A stretch of 64,000 nt of DNA, taken from NCBI GenBank assembly GCA_039990395.1, contig JBDXFZ010000139.1, positions 434,001 through 498,000 of the forward strand, given 5' to 3'. A program made the position numbers and the translations under genes. The notes beneath the pieces were generated by a model that was not told where the DNA came from, made no database searches, and saw only the letters and a list, made by a program, of their open reading frames with translations. The DNA is from CALINF01 sp039990395 (lineage in GTDB: Bacteria > Pseudomonadota > Gammaproteobacteria > Pseudomonadales > Halieaceae). Numbering within the stretch: the stretch's first letter is position 1; every line of letters starts with the position of its first letter. This document shows positions 45,774 through 53,741 of the stretch, one piece after another.

Positions 45774-47582
45774 CTAGCTGGAATCAGTAATTTTTTGTCT
45801 GTCGCGCTCGAAAATACTCGCCAGTTCTTCTCTGCTTGTGAGGTTATGTGCCACATAGTCTTCCATGCCCTGAGTAGGGGCGGGTGCTTGCGCTAACATC
45901 TCCTCATCATGGCGTGCGAAAATCTTAACAAGATTGGACGCTTCTACCGCGCTATAACCAATCTCCTGCAAAACTAGATCTGCTGCCTCCAGGCTCCCCG
46001 ACCGTAGCTCGCGTACAATTGCTTCAACACCATGCGCTTGATAGAGCTCAACGCTGAACCGGTTATGAGCTCGTGTGACGAGTTTTACCTGTGGGTAATG
46101 CTCATGCACAAGTTCTGCAATTTTTAGACCTTGCTCTTCTTTGTCTACAGCGATCAACAACGTTTTTGCGTGATCGATGCCGGCAACTTTCAGCAAATCA
46201 AGCCTGCTGGCGTCTCCGTAAAACACCTTGCTGCCAAATTGATTTACAAATTCAATGTGTTCGGCGTCGTAGTCCAGTGCCGTAAAGGCAATGTTATTGG
46301 CCGCGAGAATGCGTCCGGTCATCTGTCCAAACCTGCCAAAACCGGCAATGATGACAGCGGGCTCATCAGAATCGCTGGCGCTATCGTAGACTTTAGGGCA
46401 GTTTCCCGTACTAAAGAATTGACTGTGAATGATCACGAGAGGGGCAGTGAATGCCATAGACATGCCGACAATAAGCGTTATCTGGTTGGCCAACACGTTA
46501 TCGACTAAACCATTGCCCGCAGCTTGTGCCATAACAACGAACGCAAACTCACCGCCCTGAGATAGCATCAGACCAATGCGCATGGCATCGCGAGATGATT
46601 GTTTGGCCAGTTTAAGGATGCTCCATATCACTAGCGTTTTCAGAGCAACCAGCAGCAGCGCTGAACCAATTATTATTACTGGCATTTCAACTAACAGGAG
46701 TAAGTCGAGATTCATGCCAATGGAGATAAAGAAAAGCCCTAGTAATAGACCCTTGAAGGGTTCAATCTCCATCTCGAGCTGGTGTCTGAAGCTGGAATTG
46801 GCTAGCAGCACACCCGCCACGAAAGCACCCATTCCCATGGATAGGCCAGCAGCTTCCATCCCCAGCGCAGTCGCAAGCACAATCAGCAGAGCTGATGCAG
46901 TCATCACTTCACTGCTACCGTAGTTGGACATGATGCGTAGAAACGGATTGATCAAATAGCGCCCTGCGACTAACACTACGACCACTGCGCCTACACCAAC
47001 GTACCAGTGCGGGCCTTCTGTAGTTGAAGAACTTGCCATTGCATCGACCAATAGCAGAATGGGAATCACCGCTAGATCTTGCATCAATAGAATGCCAAAG
47101 GCCTGTTGCCCTGGAGGACTGTTCAGAATTTTGTGCTCGTTCATTAACTGAATTGCAAACGCGGTTGATGACAAGGCCAATGCCAGCGCAATTACCAGGG
47201 AGCTGTTCCAACTCCCAATTGCGTAGTACACGCCTGCAAAGATCGATAGCGAGGTGATCACTAACTGGCCACCCCCAGTTAGGCTGATGGCACTTTTCAT
47301 GCGCCAGAGTTTCTCAGGCTCGAGCTCAATACCGATTAGAAAAAGAAGTAGCACTACGCCCATTTCCGCCATATGCAAAATGGTGACTGGGTCACTCACT
47401 AGATTTAGTAAAGATGGCCCAATGATTGCTCCTGCAACCAGGTAGCCCAAAATGGCGCCGAGCTTGAGGCGCTTGAAAATAGGAACAGCGATTACAGCTG
47501 CCCCTAGGAAGATAAGAATCGAACCGAGCATGGACATGTCTACGGCTACTCCATCGATGGAAAGTGAGTAATGACTGGCCAC
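45774..47582 (-). CDS. Kef-type cation:proton antiporter (CPA2) with TrkA-N domain
   Basis: This 602-residue protein has about twelve transmembrane segments (LGYLVAGAIIGPS, then VLLLFLIGIELEPEKLW) followed by a cytoplasmic RCK/TrkA-N domain (about 405-520) with the nucleotide motif IIAGFGRFGQMTGRIL. Kef systems exchange K+ for H+ and, in E. coli, are gated by glutathione adducts. A truncated glutathione-linked reductase lies next door, which may be chance. An in-frame start 15 codons downstream is also possible. Confidence 0.92.
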   Translation of the reverse strand: MASHYSLSIDGVAVDMSMLGSILIFLGAAVIAVPIFKRLKLGAILGYLVAGAIIGPSLLNLVSDPVTILHMAEMGVVLLLFLIGIELEPEKLWRMKSAISLTGGGQLVITSLSIFAGVYYAIGSWNSSLVIALALALSSTAFAIQLMNEHKILNSPPGQQAFGILLMQDLAVIPILLLVDAMASSSTTEGPHWYVGVGAVVVVLVAGRYLINPFLRIMSNYGSSEVMTASALLIVLATALGMEAAGLSMGMGAFVAGVLLANSSFRHQLEMEIEPFKGLLLGLFFISIGMNLDLLLLVEMPVIIIGSALLLVALKTLVIWSILKLAKQSSRDAMRIGLMLSQGGEFAFVVMAQAAGNGLVDNVLANQITLIVGMSMAFTAPLVIIHSQFFSTGNCPKVYDSASDSDEPAVIIAGFGRFGQMTGRILAANNIAFTALDYDAEHIEFVNQFGSKVFYGDASRLDLLKVAGIDHAKTLLIAVDKEEQGLKIAELVHEHYPQVKLVTRAHNRFSVELYQAHGVEAIVRELRSGSLEAADLVLQEIGYSAVEASNLVKIFARHDEEMLAQAPAPTQGMEDYVAHNLTSREELASIFERDRQKITDSS

Positions 47583-47682
47583 AGGCTAGACAGTTAGTTA
47601 TGGCAAGTAAAGTTGGTGGCGAGAAAGGCTACCTTGCGGACATGTTTCTGCGACATGGAGATAGCTAGCTGCACATCACGAG

Positions 47683-47820
47683 CTACGCGACTTTGAAATA
47701 CACTATGCCGCTAGCTAGAACTAACACAACATACGCCACTAGTTGCGTACCAGCTTGTTTGTGCTTCTTGGCAAAGTCACTTACCGTCTTATTGGTAATG
47801 CCACGTAGAGAACTCTTCAT
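47683..47820 (-). CDS. possible 45-residue membrane protein
   Basis: The frame encodes a basic cytoplasmic-like N-terminus (residues 1-24, TNKTVSDFAKKHK) and a hydrophobic segment (TQLVAYVVLVLASGIVYF). It is followed by a stop. No strong SD is seen, so expression is unproven. The rest of the gap 47583-47933 holds no other coding signal that I can see. Confidence 0.4.
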   Translation of the reverse strand: MKSSLRGITNKTVSDFAKKHKQAGTQLVAYVVLVLASGIVYFKVA

Positions 47821-47933
47821 TGATTCTGTTAGCGGTCAGCGAATAGAGTAGGCTATAGAACACTGGAAAACCCTCTATGAATTCGGCTCACATCGGGTAG
47901 CCGCGATTGTGTGACTGCCACGAGGAATATCGT

Positions 47934-49574
47934 GTGAAACTATCTAGACGCTCTGCGCTTGCCATTATTGCGGCGGCAGCAGCAGGACTCACCTACACCA
48001 TACTGCCCGGGTCTCGCCAGCAGCGGGTGCGTCATATTCTTCCGAGCGTTACGGCCGATTCCCTGTCAGTGTCAGTTTCGCTGGTACACCCCAGCGCAGC
48101 ACTGGTGCTGTCGGTGGATGGAGTTGATCACGCCGGGCATCAGACAGACACTGAAGGGCGTTTCTGGTCCTTCGCGGTGGATGGCTTAAGCCCTGCAACC
48201 GAGTATCAATTGCAGTTATTTGAGAGTGGCGCGGTCATTGAAGACAACTGGCCGCTCAAGACGTTTCCCGCTTGGGATACCATGCCCGACAGTTTGTGCT
48301 TGTTGGCCTATACCTGCGCCGGCGGCGGGGACGGATTTGGTGTGGGTAGCCGGCAGTTTTTCAAGCCCCACAGCTTTAGGCGAAAGCTGTTTGCAGAGGG
48401 GCTGGCCCAAAACCCCGATGCGGCTATCGCTATTGGCGACCATATCTACTTTGACCTGAAGGGTCAGGCGTTCCCAAGTGCAGGCAAAGGGCTTATCAAG
48501 GTTTTTTCCGGCTTGTATATGCGAATGAAGTACGGCGCGTTTGATCGCGACGCGCCTATCCTGGGTACCAGCAACGAGACTTTGCTTAAGCGAATTTGTG
48601 ATGAACAAATTGCCGATCTTTACGGTACGCGGTTCAAGTCAGTGCCGGTGTTTTTTGTAGCCGATGATCATGACTATTTTGAAAATGATGATGCCAATGA
48701 AGATATCGTGACGTTTCCGCCGGACGCCTTCAGTGAGCAGGCGCAAGCGACAATTGCGAGCCTGTATTACCCGCCGCTGCCCCATCCCCCCATACCCGAC
48801 GCGAACAGACACTTCGGTATTTTCCGCTACGGGAGACTGTTTGAAGCGCCGCTATTCGACTGCGCCGGCAAATTATCTGTTGCAGGCAACGATATCGGTT
48901 TGATACCCAGGGGTGCCGAGGAATGGATTATGCAGCGGACGGCAACATCTGATGCTTTGCACTTTGCGCTGGTGCCGTCCCACCCCATGGGTTGGACCGC
49001 CGGAAAGTGGCGAGAATGGTATCCTGATGTGGTCGCACCCGCTGGTTTTACCGGCGTAGTCACCAATACGGTTATGGATGATATTGCCGCCGATCAGCTG
49101 ACCACAAGCGCGCAAAAATATCTGTGGCCGCAAGAATGGTGGCATCAACACCAACGGCTGCTAGGGGCGCTGTATAAGCGATCCGGAAGCCGCTTTATGT
49201 TTTCTGGTGATGTTCATGCACAGGGCGCTGTTGCCATTACCGCAAGTGGCAATCTTAAACTAGCAGACAAGCCGGTAATCTCAGTTTTGGTAGGCCCGGT
49301 GAGTTCCTCTGATGCCACCTGGCCGTCATCCGCGCGCGGCATAGCTGCCGCCGAGCCCGGATGGATAGAAACGGAAACTCTGGTCGAAACCAAGGAGAGC
49401 AATGGCTTCGCGATACTGGAGATTGAAAAAAGCGAGGTTCTAGTGGTGCTGCATGACTGTGGTGGCTATGACCGGTCTTTGGGCGAAGATGGGCAAACTC
49501 AAAAAACTCAGGAAATACATCTGGGCTCATCGACTGTTGATTCTGGATACGATCCTCAGCATTCAGCCCTATGA
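47934..49574 (+). CDS. PhoD-like metallophosphatase/phosphodiesterase, twin-arginine-like leader
   Basis: This exported protein of 546 residues has the leader KLSRRSALAIIAAAAAG, which carries a twin Arg close to the Tat consensus. Metal-site motifs of the PhoD family follow: AIGDHIYFD, VADDHDYFENDD and FSGDVHAQGA. A fibronectin-like N-terminal domain precedes the catalytic domain, as in PhoD. It would cleave phosphodiesters or phosphomonoesters, using Fe/Ca. GTG 47934 has GAGGA 7 bases upstream, which decides the start over the longer frame. Confidence 0.85.
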   Translation: MKLSRRSALAIIAAAAAGLTYTILPGSRQQRVRHILPSVTADSLSVSVSLVHPSAALVLSVDGVDHAGHQTDTEGRFWSFAVDGLSPATEYQLQLFESGAVIEDNWPLKTFPAWDTMPDSLCLLAYTCAGGGDGFGVGSRQFFKPHSFRRKLFAEGLAQNPDAAIAIGDHIYFDLKGQAFPSAGKGLIKVFSGLYMRMKYGAFDRDAPILGTSNETLLKRICDEQIADLYGTRFKSVPVFFVADDHDYFENDDANEDIVTFPPDAFSEQAQATIASLYYPPLPHPPIPDANRHFGIFRYGRLFEAPLFDCAGKLSVAGNDIGLIPRGAEEWIMQRTATSDALHFALVPSHPMGWTAGKWREWYPDVVAPAGFTGVVTNTVMDDIAADQLTTSAQKYLWPQEWWHQHQRLLGALYKRSGSRFMFSGDVHAQGAVAITASGNLKLADKPVISVLVGPVSSSDATWPSSARGIAAAEPGWIETETLVETKESNGFAILEIEKSEVLVVLHDCGGYDRSLGEDGQTQKTQEIHLGSSTVDSGYDPQHSAL

Positions 49575-49783
49575 AAATAGTGGGATAGAGTAGTCGCAAC
49601 AGAAGATCAGGGAGAGAGCCGGGGATAAGAAAGTTTTAACTAGTCGGTCAGGCGTAGCGGTAACTTGGTGTTCTCGCAGCAGTTAGCACCTGCTTAATGT
49701 TGGTCGGCAACTTTTCCACACCGAATATTACCCAACCTCAGGGTCAATGCCGTTGGTGAGTGGGGTAGGACAGTAGCCGTATT

Positions 49784-49825
49784 GATTTGCAAATTTTCTC
49801 TCATTTTGCAATCGCAAATTGCGAC
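49784..49825. promoter_or_regulatory. GCAATTTGC / AATTTGCA motif array (site A)
   Basis: Read on the minus strand this stretch has TCGCAATTTGCGATT, then TGCAAAA, and AATTTGCA about 27 bases from the first. A similarly spaced pair lies in the 61.2 kb regulatory region. It sits about 80-120 bases upstream of the sigma-54 promoter at 49906, a usual place for an enhancer-binding activator. The rest of 49575-49947 shows no gene that I can support. Confidence 0.6.
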
Positions 49826-49905
49826 TACGCTCGTGCAGCCAGGCCGGACAGGGTAGCAAAGCCTTGCATGCCTAGGGATCATAAAGGCCGCTTGCGCGTC
49901 GAGTT

Positions 49906-49921
49906 TGGCACACTGCTTGCA
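49906..49921 (+). promoter_or_regulatory. sigma-54 promoter for the asparagine-synthase-like gene
   Basis: TGGCACACTGCTTGCA matches the RpoN consensus (TGGCAC at -24, TTGC at -12, correct spacing). Transcription would begin near 49932, 16-28 bases before the possible start codons. Confidence 0.8.
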
Positions 49922-49947
49922 ATCCTGAAGTATTAAGTCAAACACAA

Positions 49948-51435
49948 ATGGTTTTTTCCATGTCACAGAGCTCAAGCGATACTGCAGGTCTCTCATTGCC
50001 CAAACAATTTTTTGTCACGCGCGATCGGCTCGATCTGGAAAGTGACTGGGAAATTCTGCGTTTGGGCGACTACAACATCTACTGTGCCCCGGGTGTTGGC
50101 GCTATCCGTCTTCTGCCGCAGGCGGGTTCGGAAAGAGGGAGCGCAGTCATTCTCGGATGGTTCTCCTACCGTGGAAATTTCTATCCCAACAGTACCTTAA
50201 ACGAAATACACACTGCCGAAACACTCGAGGAAATCTACCCGCTATTGACCGGGCGATTTGTGGTCTTGCAACATGAAGGCGGTAGCTTGTTGTGCACCCC
50301 CGATCCCGGAGGGCAGCTCCCCGTCGTTTACAGGACTGAATCCGGCGAGCTCGGCTCTACACCGAGGGTTATGGAGTGGACAGAGAAACTACTGCCAGAT
50401 CCGACCGTCGACGCCACCTACCGGCGTGCGGACGGCACAGTATGGTATCCGTTCGGTGCCACTCCTTACGCTGGTATCGAACGCCTATTACCGGGTCAGA
50501 CTGTGGCTCTGAATGCGGGTCGGGCACAACTGATAAACCGGACCCCGGCGGTCACCTCGCCGCTAAGCGTAGAGCAAATGCATGGCCTGGCCCGGGACTT
50601 TGTAGAGGCAGTGGACCGGGTGGGGCAATCAATGGAGTGCCATCTGACCGCTGGTTGGGATTCGCGCATGGTAGTGTCTGCCACGCTGCAGACAGCACGT
50701 CGGATCACTTATCTCACCTATCTACCGGCTGGCGCCACAGCGCGTGTTGATTCACAGGTAGCTAGCCGAATCGCGAAGCGGTTTGAGCTAGATCACGCAG
50801 TAGTACCCGTGCAGAGCCCGTCGACCAAGGATATCGAGGCCTGGCTCGCGCGGACTTCCTACTGTCTGCGTGATTCAGTGACCAATCTTACCCGAACAAT
50901 CGCGCAGACGTATGTCGATCGCTACGCGTTGGCTGGTGTTGGTGGTGAAGTTGGCAGAGCATTTTATTGGAACAAACGAGACATCGACCAACATGGGCTG
51001 ACGCCGGACGCGCTACTGGCTCGCCTGGGGTTCGAGAAGACCGAAGGCGGTTTATCACGAGCAGAACAGTGGTTGAGCGGTTATGCTGGGCTGTCATCCA
51101 CTTCCATTCTAGACCGCGCATACATCGACATCAGGCTTGGCTGCTGGGCGAGCGCCGCACTGTGTGGTCATCCCGTCCAAAAGCCTACTTTATCTCCTTT
51201 CAACAGTATGGCGATGTATGAATCGATGCTTGCTTTGCCTGAGGACTACCGACTGTCAGGCCAGTTTGCGCGAGATTTCATTGCATGTGGCTCACAGGAG
51301 CTCGCACGGATTCCCATTAACCGACCTTCCGGGGTCCAGCGTCTGCGCAATTTGCCGCGTGAGCTTGCTCGCAGACTACCCAAGAGCACTACGGCACTGA
51401 TCAAGAACAGATTGCTACTAAATACTCCCGTTTGA
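49948..51435 (+). CDS. asparagine-synthase-like protein with degenerate glutaminase part
   Basis: This 495-residue protein resembles class B asparagine synthetases. Residues 60-145 look like a decayed glutaminase domain: LLTGRFVVLQ and DPGGQLPVVYR are recognisable. The N-terminal catalytic Cys2 is absent. The ATP pyrophosphatase loop, usually SGGxDS, reads LTAGWDSRM at 233-241. Such proteins occur near exosortase/EPS loci and may amidate an amino sugar or uronic acid. It converges on the exosortase operon with 61 bases between. ATG 49960 is an alternative start; neither has a clear SD. Confidence 0.75.
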   Translation: MVFSMSQSSSDTAGLSLPKQFFVTRDRLDLESDWEILRLGDYNIYCAPGVGAIRLLPQAGSERGSAVILGWFSYRGNFYPNSTLNEIHTAETLEEIYPLLTGRFVVLQHEGGSLLCTPDPGGQLPVVYRTESGELGSTPRVMEWTEKLLPDPTVDATYRRADGTVWYPFGATPYAGIERLLPGQTVALNAGRAQLINRTPAVTSPLSVEQMHGLARDFVEAVDRVGQSMECHLTAGWDSRMVVSATLQTARRITYLTYLPAGATARVDSQVASRIAKRFELDHAVVPVQSPSTKDIEAWLARTSYCLRDSVTNLTRTIAQTYVDRYALAGVGGEVGRAFYWNKRDIDQHGLTPDALLARLGFEKTEGGLSRAEQWLSGYAGLSSTSILDRAYIDIRLGCWASAALCGHPVQKPTLSPFNSMAMYESMLALPEDYRLSGQFARDFIACGSQELARIPINRPSGVQRLRNLPRELARRLPKSTTALIKNRLLLNTPV

Positions 51436-51445
51436 CTAGCTTACA

Positions 51446-51473
51446 GGCGTTATAGTTTTGCGTGTAATCCGCC
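51446..51473. terminator. possible hairpin between convergent genes
   Basis: An imperfect stem, GGCG-TTATA paired with TGTAA-CCGCC, lies between the asparagine-synthase-like gene and the end of the EPS operon. No T-run follows. Confidence 0.3.
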
Positions 51474-51496
51474 AAAAGGACGATCACTCAGGCTGA

Positions 51497-51838
51497 TCAC
51501 AATCGAAACCCTGCCGCATCCACTTGCTCGCTAGAAGGCCTCGCAGTCGTGTTGTTGCGAGCGTGTTTAGGAGTCGAGCGATGAGTGCGCCACATGATCC
51601 ATGCGATGAGAGACAGTGAAAGTACTGCGCCCTCGAGCAAAGAGCTACCCAGTTCGCCAGCCGGTGCCGCGAAACCGCTGGAATCAGCGCTATAGCTAAA
51701 CTCAGCGACACAATTCCTATTAAAGCTGGCATTACAGCTCGCGTTTTCACCATTACTCAAATCATCTCCTCCATTGTGTTCTGCCATGGCGTTCACAGCT
51801 GTCAAAAGAGTAATCGTAAAAACCAGCAAATATTTCAT
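51497..51838 (-). CDS. 113-residue secreted protein, candidate exosortase substrate
   Basis: The protein has a signal peptide cleaved near AMA-EH (residue 19) and a mature region of about 40 residues rich in Asn/Ser with two cysteines (35, 43). A motif APAGE lies at 58-62, followed by a transmembrane stretch (about 63-83, LLEGAVLSLSLIAWIMW), then RTHR and a 25-residue tail. The order motif-helix-basic resembles PEP-CTERM sorting signals. The motif and the longer tail differ from the standard form. It is the last gene of the operon, 25 bases after the accessory gene. ATG 51838 has AAGGAG at 6 bases. Confidence 0.65.
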   Translation of the reverse strand: MKYLLVFTITLLTAVNAMAEHNGGDDLSNGENASCNASFNRNCVAEFSYSADSSGFAAPAGELGSSLLEGAVLSLSLIAWIMWRTHRSTPKHARNNTTARPSSEQVDAAGFRL

Positions 51839-51863
51839 ATACATCTCCTTGCAAAAAAGTGCG

Positions 51864-52403
51864 CTAAATCGTTTGGTGCAACCCAGAAACCCTCTGGGGT
51901 TGAGTAAAGGTTTCCAGTACGTAAATAGTACTCTGCAGTAAACCGCAGTGACCCGCTTCCGCAATCGCCATAAGGCGCGGTGGGGTAAGTTCGAAACCAG
52001 GTCTCAGTTCCGACAGCAGCTTGTCTGTCAGCCGCTGTAGTCGAGGGACTTGAGCATGTAGCGTACTGTCATAGAGGTACTGAACATTGAACGCCGTCAT
52101 ATCCATGCGTGGTGCAATGTGTGACCAACCTTGTGCGGTGTTTGGCAGCGAAGCGATTAACAGCAATCCGTCGCAGCCCTGCCGTGAGAATCCTAGAGCC
52201 ACCTCCTGTCCGCCAATCTCGATATTGACATCATCACGGTGCTTCAGGCCCGCTTCGATAATGCCTTCTGTGACTGTGTTGATCTGTGGAGTCGTCCAGA
52301 TGTTTACACGGTGTCCTGCAGTCGAGAGGCTCGCGTAAAAAACCAGTACCGAGCACGCAAGGCCTGCGAGCCCGGCTAGTTCATAAATTCTGTTTACCTG
52401 CAT
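51864..52403 (-). CDS. exosortase-coupled membrane-anchored protein, unknown family
   Basis: This 179-residue protein has one N-terminal membrane segment (residues 8-28) and a periplasmic domain with VNIEIGGQEVALGFSRQGCDGLLLI and a second cysteine in EAGHCGLL. It starts inside the last codons of the exosortase gene (10-base overlap), so translation is coupled. By place and topology it corresponds to the EpsI-type partner of exosortases, but I do not see the EpsI signature. The frame is open further upstream (to 52457), but ATG 52403 fits best. Confidence 0.65.
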   Translation of the reverse strand: MQVNRIYELAGLAGLACSVLVFYASLSTAGHRVNIWTTPQINTVTEGIIEAGLKHRDDVNIEIGGQEVALGFSRQGCDGLLLIASLPNTAQGWSHIAPRMDMTAFNVQYLYDSTLHAQVPRLQRLTDKLLSELRPGFELTPPRLMAIAEAGHCGLLQSTIYVLETFTQPQRVSGLHQTI

Positions 52404-53254
52404 ACGGCAACTCCGCTCATCAATGCTGTAACGCCGAGAATCGAAATTCGATACCATGCCGCACCGTCTCCGTCGTGCAGATAGGCGTAAAGCTCTGCAT
52501 TACTGGCCATCAAAGCCAGCCGCAGCGCGTTCAATCCAACGATAAGACAGGTGAGGGCTAAAGAGCAGAGGATAATCCACCCCTTTGATTGCCTTGAGAC
52601 CTCGCCAGAAGCATGCAGGCTCACCAGCGCTAAGAACAATAGTAGGGTATCGCCTAGATTGCTGAGCGAACTGCATCCCCAGACAAGGACTAGCATATGA
52701 CCATCCAGATGTTGAAGGGCAGTGCCCTCAACCACGAGATTTGGCAAAACCCACTGTGCTAGTGATCCTGCGATCTGTGCGTCGATCCCCAGTAGCGTGT
52801 CGCCACCTAAATCGCTGAGCGAGTCAATCGTGATTTCGTGGATTGCGGCGATAAGTGCGATTAACAACCCGGTACGCGCCGCGCCGCGGTAGCCGGGAGC
52901 AAACACTAGCAGCAATAACAACGAAACACTTAAGCCGATCCACGGCCAGATACCTCCTGATATCGCTGCCAGTACTAGAGCTGGAATTCCGGCTGCGAGG
53001 TGCTGCGCTTGTAGGGCGGGCGAGGGCTTTCGCTGCAGGTGCCATACCGCCACAGCAAGACATATCCAGAGAACCTTGTTGTCCGTGAAACCATGGATTA
53101 GGGCTGCCGAGGCGCTCGTTGCATCCGGGACGGCGCGTGCGAGCGCGGCACAGCCTGCGATTGCTATCAGCGACGCAGTAAATATATTGCGGGACAGGAT
53201 GGCGCGCGGCAGTGCGGCAGCTGTAGCCGCAGTTTGAATCGATATGCTAGTCAT
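52394..53254 (-). CDS. exosortase (archaeosortase/exosortase family)
   Basis: This 286-residue protein has about eight membrane segments. The three catalytic residues of the family are seen in order: Cys194 (VWGCSSLSNLGD), Arg245 (GLNALRLALMA) and His260 (YLHDGDGAAWY). The cysteine motif GCSSL differs from the usual ACSGL. Exosortases cut C-terminal sorting signals at the membrane and probably transfer the protein to a glycan or another acceptor. It lies in the EPS operon, after the Alg14-like gene and before the accessory gene. Confidence 0.85.
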   Translation of the reverse strand: MTSISIQTAATAAALPRAILSRNIFTASLIAIAGCAALARAVPDATSASAALIHGFTDNKVLWICLAVAVWHLQRKPSPALQAQHLAAGIPALVLAAISGGIWPWIGLSVSLLLLLVFAPGYRGAARTGLLIALIAAIHEITIDSLSDLGGDTLLGIDAQIAGSLAQWVLPNLVVEGTALQHLDGHMLVLVWGCSSLSNLGDTLLLFLALVSLHASGEVSRQSKGWIILCSLALTCLIVGLNALRLALMASNAELYAYLHDGDGAAWYRISILGVTALMSGVAVCR

Positions 53255-53279
53255 GCCACCGATCTGAGTGCTTTAGTCA

Positions 53280-53741
53280 TCACAGTACAGACCCTCTGTA
53301 CTCCGGGCCTTCGGGCGACGCCAGATGCGGCCACTGAGTCAGCATGAGGTTCGCATGACGACATGCCAGGTGAGCTGATAGCGAGAGCTGTTCGGCGTTT
53401 GCGATACTGTCAATAAACAAAGTTCGCGCACCGAACAGGCGACCAATTCGAATTGCCACGTAACCGCATGATGCGCCGGTTGAAATAATTACGTTGGGCC
53501 GCACGCGCAGCAGTATCCAGACAATCTTGATAATCTGCATCAGGAGGAAAAATTTGCGCTGCCGATTGGCGTCTGGAAAGCTGTAAAATTGGTGGCCTCC
53601 CACATCAGCTGCCAATGCCGGGTCGGTACTGGCGTAAGTAATGTCGGCCCCAAGAAAGGCCGGACGAAGGCGAAGCAGCTGTATCCAGTGTCCGCCGCTG
53701 GAAGCGATCGCAAGAATCTTTGGGGTTTTAGGTATTGGCAT
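53280..53741 (-). CDS. Alg14/PssD-like glycosyltransferase membrane subunit
   Basis: This 153-residue protein resembles Alg14/PssD/Cps14F: ILAIASSGGHWIQLLRLRPAF at the start, FYSFPDANRQRK, and PNVIISTGASCGYVAI for the Rossmann-like core. It has one hydrophobic segment that anchors the catalytic Alg13-type partner at the membrane. Its partner is usually the next gene, but here the only Alg13-like gene is at 63254, on the other strand. Its start overlaps the preceding gene by 14 bases. Confidence 0.88.
   Translation of the reverse strand: MPIPKTPKILAIASSGGHWIQLLRLRPAFLGADITYASTDPALAADVGGHQFYSFPDANRQRKFFLLMQIIKIVWILLRVRPNVIISTGASCGYVAIRIGRLFGARTLFIDSIANAEQLSLSAHLACRHANLMLTQWPHLASPEGPEYRGSVL

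Noticed and set aside
49694..49996. 100-codon minus-strand frame in the gap before the asparagine-synthase-like gene
   Set aside because: It runs through the motif array and the sigma-54 promoter and into the next gene; the product resembles no protein.
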